In this document: in pieces, positions 58,965 through 64,000 of the stretch
Layout of the letters: every line of letters begins with the position of its first letter
Position numbering within the stretch: position 1 is the stretch's first letter
Assembly (NCBI RefSeq): GCF_018324685.1
Contig: NZ_AP023354.1
Coordinates: forward strand, 1,674,001 to 1,738,000
Direction of reading: 5' to 3'
From: Actinocatenispora sera
GTDB taxonomy: Bacteria > Actinomycetota > Actinomycetes > Mycobacteriales > Micromonosporaceae
Length of the DNA: 64,000 nucleotides
Made by a program: the position numbers and the translations under genes
The notes under the pieces: model-generated
Databases searched by the model: none
What the model saw: only the letters and a program-made list of their open reading frames with translations
Told to the model about the DNA's origin: nothing

Positions 58965-59158
58965 GTCTCCTCCCCGGACCGAACAAGTGCTCAGCCGAAC
59001 GAGCCTACGGTCTCGGTCGCCGGTTTGCCGACCCACCAGGACGCATCTCGACAACAGACCGTCGATGCCGGCCGCCAACCCACGGTTTCGCCGCGGTCCC
59101 GCACGGACCTCGCACCGAACCCTAGCCGTGTCGCTCGTCACCCGTTGTCGTGAACCTG

Positions 59159-62100
59159 TCAGCCCGGCAGCTCGGCCAGCAGGCCGTCGACCCGGGCCCG
59201 GTCGGCGGTCTGCTCCGTCGCGTACGCGGCCTCCGCGGCCAGCTGGGCCTCGTGCCGGGCGCAGTCGGCGTTGCCGGCCGCGGCCAGGCAGCGAGCGAGC
59301 GCGGCGTGCGCCAGCACCCCGCTGCGCACGTCCTCGGCCGGCGAGTCGACCGCGGCCCGGGCCCGCTCGACCGCCTCGACGGTACGGCCGGCGCACAGCA
59401 GCGCGCTGGCATGGACGGCACCGGCCTGCCGCCGGGAGAGCAGCAACACCGGACGGTCGGGGTCGGCGTCGATCTCGTCCATCAGCCGCAGCGCGGCCGG
59501 CAGGTCGCCCTGCGCCCGGCGCGCCTCGGCCAGCAGCACCATCGGGCCCACCCGGGCCGAGTCGACCACGTCGTACGGCTCGACCAGGTCGAGGGTGGCC
59601 CGCGCGTCCCGCTCGGCCGCCACCGCATCGGACCGGTCCAGCTGGCAGAACCCGCGGATCGTCCGGGACATGCCGAGCAGCAGCGGGTGGCTGGTCTTCT
59701 CGCCGAACCGTTCCGCCTCGGTGAGCAGCTGGACCGCCTGGTCGATCCGGCCCGCGCCGCGCGCCACCATCGCCCGCGCCACCAGCGCGAGCCCGCGGCC
59801 CCAGTCGTCGCCCATCAGCTCGAAGTCCTGGTACGCGCGCTGCGCGATCCGCTCCGCCTCGGCCAACCGGCCCAGTTCGGCGGACGCGAACGCGGCGACG
59901 CTGCGCAACGTACCGACCGCCCAGGTGTCGCCGACCCGCTCGCCGAACGGCAGGAACGCGCGCGCCAGCTTGTCCGCCTCGGTCAGCCGGCCGGCCAGCA
60001 TCCGGCCGAACGCGGTCGTCCCGCGCACCCAGGTGCGGCCGGTGTCGTCGTCCAGTTCGGCGAACAGCTTCGCCGCCCGGCCCAGCGCACCGTCCGCGCC
60101 GGCGAAGTCGCCCCGGCTGGTCGTCACCCAGGCGAGATGCTGCAGCGCCCAGGCCTGGTTGCGCTTGTCGCCGGCCTCCTGCGACACCTTGTACGCGTCG
60201 GAGATCTGCTCCTCGGCCTCGGCGAACCGGCCGGACAGGTAGTCGCTCATCGCCAGCTTGCACAGCGTGGCCGCCCGCTGCTGTGGCAGGTTGGCCGATC
60301 CGGCCGCCTGCAGCGCCGCCCGCCAGGACGCCCGCGCCTGCTCCCGGTTGCCCAGGGTGCGGTAGGCGTCCCCGGCGAGCAGCAGCGCGTCGATCCGGAC
60401 CACGTCGCTGATCGCGCCGGCCGCGACCTGCTCCGCCTCCTCACGCGCGTCGTTGGCCCGGCCGAGCTGCAGCAGCGCCCGCGCGCGCACCAGCCGGTCG
60501 GCGACCGGCAGGCTGCCCCCGCCGGTACCGCCGGCGACCCGCGCGGCGCGGCCGGCGAGCTCGACGGTCCGGCCGGGCTCACCGTCCTCGAGGGCACGGC
60601 CGGCCATCCGGGACAGCGCCGCGGCGCCGAGCGGCGCCACCGATCGGGCGTCCGCGTCGTCGCGCAGGCCCACCTCGTCGGCCAGCAACACCGCCTTCTC
60701 GGCGTGCTCGGCGACGAACGCGTCGTCGCCCAGCGTCTCGCCGTCGGCCGGCGAGTACGTGCCCTCCGAGTGCACCCGCTGCGCCGCCCACCGGGCCAGC
60801 CGGGCGTGCCGGTCGGCGAGGTCGGCCTTGCCGATCCCGGCGTACGCGGCCTCGCGCATCAGCGGGGTCGTGAAGGTGAACTCGTCCCGCCCGGTGCGGC
60901 GCAGCATGTTGCGCGCGACCAGGTCGTCCATCGCCTTGTCCTCGTCCGCGTCGGACAGCTCCGGCTCCAGCGAGGACAGCGACGACACCGGGACCGTGTC
61001 GCCGACCACCGCGGCGTCACGCAGGACCGTCCGGGCGGTCGGGGACAGCGCGTCGATGCGGGCCGCGAGCACCGCGGCCAGGTCGCGGGACAGCAGCCGG
61101 CCGCCGAGCGAACCGGCCGCGAGCGACCAGCGCACCCGGCCGTCGTCCCCCGGCTCCTCGTCGTCCACCAGCCGGCCCCGCTCCATCAGCAGCGTCACCA
61201 GCTCGGCCAGGTAGAACGGGTTGCCCTGGGCGGTGGCGAGCAGCCGGCCCTCGTCGGCGGCGGACAGCGACCCGCCGGACAGGTACGCCCGGAGGAGCCG
61301 GCTCGCGTCCTCACCACGCAGCACCGGCAGCGGCGTCAGCTCCGCGTCCGGGATCCGGGACAGCAGCCCGGCGGTACGGGTCAGCTCCGGCCGGCCGAGC
61401 AGCAGCACCAGGACCGGCCCGGTCAGCCGGGAGATCATCGCGCCGAGCGCGGCGAGCGACTCGCTCGTCGCATCGTGCACGTCGTCGACGACCACCACCA
61501 GCGGTGACTCGGCGGCGAGCACGTTGAGCAGGTCGGCCACCGCGGCCGGGATCGCCTCACCGGCGTCCCCGCTGGTACCGGCGGGGCGCTCCATCCGGTT
61601 CGGCAGGTCGCCGTGCCCGAGCAGCGCGAGCAGCAGGTCGATCGGCAACCGCGGGGTGTCCCCGGGCTGCTTCGCGGCCAGCCGGTACAGCCGGGACTGG
61701 GCGGTGGAGCGGCTGGCGCCACGCGGGCTGCCGTCCTCCCGGGACAGCCCGGCGGCCTGCCGGACCAGGTCGGCCAGCGGTGCGAGCCGGCGCCGCTCGC
61801 CGTACGCCTCGCAGCGCACCGACAGCACCCGGGCGCCGTGCTCGGCCGCACGTCGCCCGGCCTCGGCCGCGAACCGGGACTTCCCGACGCCGGCCTCCGC
61901 GGTCATCACCAGGGTGCGCGGCTGGCCGCGGTCGATCACCTCGTTCAGCCGGCCGTCGAACCGGCCGGCCTCCGGCTCGCGGCCGATGAACGGCGCCTCG
62001 TCGCCGAGCCCGGACCGGGTGCCCGGCGCGTCCCGCAGCCCGAGCAGCTCGTACGTCTCGACCGGCTCGCGCTTTCCCTTGAGCCGCAACGGCGGCAGCC

Positions 62101-62677
62101 GTCGCCAGGCGGCCCGCTGCCGGGTCGCGTGGTAGGTGGTGGAGCCCGCGTACACGGTGCCGACCTGGGCGGCGTCCGCCAGCCGGGCGGCGGTGTTCAC
62201 CGCGTCGCCGATCACCGTGTACTCGAGGTTGGCCTGCACGCCGGCGACCACCTGGCCGGTGTTGAGGCCGACCCGCAGCCCGAGCGGCACGCCGCCGCCC
62301 TGCTCCGCGTCGAGCACCCGGCGCACGGCGCGCTGCATCGCGAGCGCCGCCCGTACCGCCCGGTCCGGGTCGTCCTCGTGCGCCACCGGCGCGCCGAACA
62401 CCGCCATGATGCCGTCGCCGGTCAGCTTGTCCACGTGCCCGCCGAACGTGGTCACGGCGCCGGCGAAGGCGGCCAGCACCCGGTCGGTCACCGAGCTGAC
62501 CCGCTCCGGGTCCAGGTCCTCCGACCAGGCGGTGAAGTCGGACAGGTCGCCGAACAGGATGGTGACCACGCGCCGCTCGGTCGCCGGGGCGGCCGCCACG
62601 GTCGGCAGCCGGCTGCCGCAGTGATGGCAGTAGCGGGCGCCGGGTACGGCGACGGTTCCACACACCGGGCAGGTCAC
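59159..62677 (-). CDS. Class III nucleotide cyclase-AAA ATPase-TPR protein
   Basis: A 1172-residue protein. A zinc ribbon (CPVCG...CHHCG, residues 3-21) is followed by a class III cyclase domain (about 35-215): FGDLSDFTAWSE and GDGIMAVFGAP carry the two metal Asp, HVDKLTGD the substrate Lys, and GDAVNTAARL the transition-state Asn region. An AAA ATPase follows (TAEAGVGKSRFA Walker A near 264; VVVVDDVHDATSESL Walker B near 398), then about 500 residues of TPR-like helices. The Lys suggests cAMP. GTG at 62677 overlaps the MBL stop (GTGA). Near crp. Confidence 0.92.
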   Translation of the reverse strand: MTCPVCGTVAVPGARYCHHCGSRLPTVAAAPATERRVVTILFGDLSDFTAWSEDLDPERVSSVTDRVLAAFAGAVTTFGGHVDKLTGDGIMAVFGAPVAHEDDPDRAVRAALAMQRAVRRVLDAEQGGGVPLGLRVGLNTGQVVAGVQANLEYTVIGDAVNTAARLADAAQVGTVYAGSTTYHATRQRAAWRRLPPLRLKGKREPVETYELLGLRDAPGTRSGLGDEAPFIGREPEAGRFDGRLNEVIDRGQPRTLVMTAEAGVGKSRFAAEAGRRAAEHGARVLSVRCEAYGERRRLAPLADLVRQAAGLSREDGSPRGASRSTAQSRLYRLAAKQPGDTPRLPIDLLLALLGHGDLPNRMERPAGTSGDAGEAIPAAVADLLNVLAAESPLVVVVDDVHDATSESLAALGAMISRLTGPVLVLLLGRPELTRTAGLLSRIPDAELTPLPVLRGEDASRLLRAYLSGGSLSAADEGRLLATAQGNPFYLAELVTLLMERGRLVDDEEPGDDGRVRWSLAAGSLGGRLLSRDLAAVLAARIDALSPTARTVLRDAAVVGDTVPVSSLSSLEPELSDADEDKAMDDLVARNMLRRTGRDEFTFTTPLMREAAYAGIGKADLADRHARLARWAAQRVHSEGTYSPADGETLGDDAFVAEHAEKAVLLADEVGLRDDADARSVAPLGAAALSRMAGRALEDGEPGRTVELAGRAARVAGGTGGGSLPVADRLVRARALLQLGRANDAREEAEQVAAGAISDVVRIDALLLAGDAYRTLGNREQARASWRAALQAAGSANLPQQRAATLCKLAMSDYLSGRFAEAEEQISDAYKVSQEAGDKRNQAWALQHLAWVTTSRGDFAGADGALGRAAKLFAELDDDTGRTWVRGTTAFGRMLAGRLTEADKLARAFLPFGERVGDTWAVGTLRSVAAFASAELGRLAEAERIAQRAYQDFELMGDDWGRGLALVARAMVARGAGRIDQAVQLLTEAERFGEKTSHPLLLGMSRTIRGFCQLDRSDAVAAERDARATLDLVEPYDVVDSARVGPMVLLAEARRAQGDLPAALRLMDEIDADPDRPVLLLSRRQAGAVHASALLCAGRTVEAVERARAAVDSPAEDVRSGVLAHAALARCLAAAGNADCARHEAQLAAEAAYATEQTADRARVDGLLAELPG

Positions 62678-63522
62678 GTGGTGTCCAACGGCTCGAAGGA
62701 GGGATTGTGTTCCCGGTCACGGAGGTAGGCGAGCTGTGCACGCACCGTCAGCTCGGCGGCCGGTCGTACTTCGGGGGCGATGTCCGGATAGACCCGCGCC
62801 AGCACGGTGTCCACGCCGGTTGCCCCGTCCGCGAGCGCCGCGCGCACCTGGCCGAGCCGGACCCGCCGGTGCGCCAGGTAGAACTCCGCCGCCGCCGCGC
62901 AGTCGGCGAGCGCCGGCCCGTGCCCCGGCAGTACGGGCAGGCCGGCGCCGAGGTCGCGCAGCCGCGCCAGGCTCGCCAGGTACGCGCCGAGGTCGCCGTC
63001 CGGCCACATGACCACGGTGGTACCGGCGCCGAGCACGGTGTCGCCGGTCAGAATCACCCGCTCGTCGCCGCAGCTGACCAGGTAGCACGTCGAGTCGGTG
63101 GTGTGCCCCGGTGTCGGGACGATCTCGATCGTCAGCCCGGCCGCGCGCAGGACCTCGCCGTCGACGGTGCCGCGGGAAGGCTGGTGCAGGCGGGTGTCGG
63201 GGGCAAGCGCGCGCCACCGGTCGAGGCCCTCGACGTGGTCTGGGTGGTCGTGCGTGATCAGGGTCAGCCGGGGCCGCTCCCCGGCCAGCGCGGCCAGGTG
63301 CTCCTCGTCGGCGGGTCCCGGATCCACGACGACGCAGCCGTCCTGGCCGGGTGCGCCCAGCACCCAGGAGTTGGTCCCGGTGAGGGTCATCGGGCCGGGG
63401 TTGGGCGCCCGGAACAGCCGGACCCATCCGGGCAAGTCGACCAGTGGGGTCGTCGCCGAACCGGTCAACCGCACCCCCGCCCGGGGGCCGGCGAGCTGAT
63501 CCTCCGGCTCCGCGCTGCCCAC
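62674..63522 (-). CDS. Metallo-beta-lactamase-fold hydrolase (LACTB2-like)
   Basis: A 282-residue MBL-fold protein. ITHDHPDHVEGL (HxHxDH metal site, about 89-100), PTPGHTTDS, LTGDTVLGAG and LPGHGPAL supply the zinc ligands. The group includes LACTB2-like nucleases and glyoxalase II-like enzymes. GTG at 63522 lies 7 nt after TACGAT (63530-63535), preferred over the GTG at 63555. It is coupled to the cyclase gene downstream. In mycobacteria the same gene lies between ridA and crp. Confidence 0.9.
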   Translation of the reverse strand: MGSAEPEDQLAGPRAGVRLTGSATTPLVDLPGWVRLFRAPNPGPMTLTGTNSWVLGAPGQDGCVVVDPGPADEEHLAALAGERPRLTLITHDHPDHVEGLDRWRALAPDTRLHQPSRGTVDGEVLRAAGLTIEIVPTPGHTTDSTCYLVSCGDERVILTGDTVLGAGTTVVMWPDGDLGAYLASLARLRDLGAGLPVLPGHGPALADCAAAAEFYLAHRRVRLGQVRAALADGATGVDTVLARVYPDIAPEVRPAAELTVRAQLAYLRDREHNPSFEPLDTT

Positions 63523-63580
63523 GGCAGAGATCGTACGGCGTGCGAGCCCGATCACCCAGCCGGCCGTCGGAGATCCGTCA

Positions 63581-63712
63581 TCACCACCCGATGGTGGCCT
63601 TGGATTCTTTCCGGAATTCCGGAATCCGCTGACGAATCCTCGCCAGCCGGGCGGCCGCTGCGTTGATCATCGGCCGCCCGTCCGGCATCACCGCCGGTAC
63701 CGGTCGGATCAC
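63581..63712 (-). CDS. Small basic protein after ridA (start uncertain)
   Basis: A short frame between ridA and the MBL gene encodes NAAAARLARIRQRIPEFRKE followed by SKATIGW and a stop at 63581. Possible starts are GTG 63712 (43 residues), ATG 63688 (35) or ATG 63670 (29); none has a clear ribosome site. The helix-rich, basic sequence looks like real protein. Family not recognised. Confidence 0.4.
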   Translation of the reverse strand: MIRPVPAVMPDGRPMINAAAARLARIRQRIPEFRKESKATIGW

Positions 63713-63724
63713 CGTCTGGGCTGG

Positions 63725-64000
63725 TCAGGGCGCGATTCGGGCGATCACGTCGATCTCGACCGGGGAGCCCTTCGGCAGCTCGGCCACCCCGACCGCGCTG
63801 CGGGCGTGCTGGCCGGCCGGACCGAACACCGCACCGAACAGCTCGCTCGCGCCGTTGACGACCAGCGGCTGGTCGGTGAATCCCGGCGCCGAGGCGACGA
63901 ACCCGGTCACCTTGACGATCTGCCGCACCCGCTCGAGGTCGACCACCGAGGCGAGCGCGGCGATGCAGTTCACCGCGCAGGTACGGGCCAGCGCGGCGGC
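63725..64000 (-). CDS. ridA: RidA family protein (partial, 5' end outside window)
   Basis: The C-terminal 91 residues of a RidA/YjgF protein, which deaminates reactive enamine/imine intermediates. RTCAVNCIAALASVVDLERV and VKVTGFVASAPGFTDQP match the family, as does FGAVFGPAGQHARSAVGVAE, containing the conserved GxxxRxAVGV-type end with the active Arg. The gene continues beyond the right edge. It is upstream of the MBL gene on the same strand. Confidence 0.93.
   Translation of the reverse strand, partial: AAALARTCAVNCIAALASVVDLERVRQIVKVTGFVASAPGFTDQPLVVNGASELFGAVFGPAGQHARSAVGVAELPKGSPVEIDVIARIAP

Noticed and set aside
1-64000. tRNA or rRNA genes
   Set aside because: I looked for the T-loop GGTTCRA pattern with matching acceptor stems and for conserved rRNA segments and found none convincing.

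Overview
The window is very GC-rich DNA (third codon positions almost all G or C) from an actinobacterium. Signs are the frequent GTG starts, the many genes with a TANNNT -10 box 5-8 nt before the start codon (the leaderless signature), an HU protein with a Lys/Ala/Thr-rich tail, a Streptomyces-type PHO box before pstS, and a ridA/metallo-beta-lactamase/crp neighbourhood. A Micromonosporaceae-like source is my inference; genus cannot be fixed from the sequence alone. I see no rRNA, tRNA, CRISPR array, prophage or intact insertion sequence. One short 3' remnant of an IS110-type transposase is present near 56.2 kb.

Layout. 0-10 kb: accessory DNA rich in small regulators (MarR, MerR, TipA-like MerR), GNAT acetyltransferases, an FMN reductase and a VOC protein, with several broken genes (MerR tail, ECF sigma head, aminoglycoside-nucleotidyltransferase-like tail). 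9.7-15.2 kb: housekeeping block with ppa, a DJ-1/PfpI protein, a PfkB sugar kinase and a three-gene proton-translocating transhydrogenase operon (pntA1-pntA2-pntB). 15.5-23.8 kb: LysR, two alpha/beta hydrolases, SRPBCC and VOC proteins, AraC, two MFS exporters and an XRE regulator. 23.8-31.7 kb: a membrane-anchored Hsp70 fusion, HU, DUF1697, a LigD-type polymerase-domain protein, an MFS transporter and repeat-rich spacers. 31.6-38.0 kb: an ABC-2 transporter, secreted hydrolase and acyltransferase operon, divergent from a NarL-type two-component system. 38-50.7 kb: TetR/MFS, LysR/SDR, FMN reductase (frameshifted)/XRE, NUDIX, TetR/NmrA/haloalkane dehalogenase, a serine protease with a frameshifted signal peptide, and a small-membrane-protein/TetR unit. 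50.9-54.9 kb: pstSCAB. 55.4-64 kb: MarR, IS110 remnant, cbiZ, then a cAMP-centred group: crp, a Ser/Thr kinase, a class III cyclase-AAA-TPR protein, a metallo-beta-lactamase-fold hydrolase and ridA.

How genes work together. Many pairs are divergent regulator/target units with visible palindromic operators (MarR/FMN reductase, XRE/MFS, TetR/MFS, TetR/NmrA, TetR/membrane proteins). The pst operon has a PHO box. The cyclase gene lies next to crp, the probable receptor of its product. A CRP-like site lies upstream of the transhydrogenase operon.

Most unusual signals: (1) a family of very short ORFs (19-27 codons, starting MSER or MSG) that sit exactly between genes, with their stop overlapping the next gene's start and usually their own start overlapping the previous gene's stop (13.6, 14.0, 41.7, 49.6 kb); (2) a structured repeat of about 135 bp present at 40.55 and 56.28 kb, with conserved hairpins and one compensatory base-pair change; (3) a pair of mutually exclusive hairpins before the gene at 9.1 kb; (4) period-exact tandem repeats (9, 20, 22, 36 and 48 bp), two of them in frame at protein N-termini; (5) 3'-end duplications of two GNAT genes.
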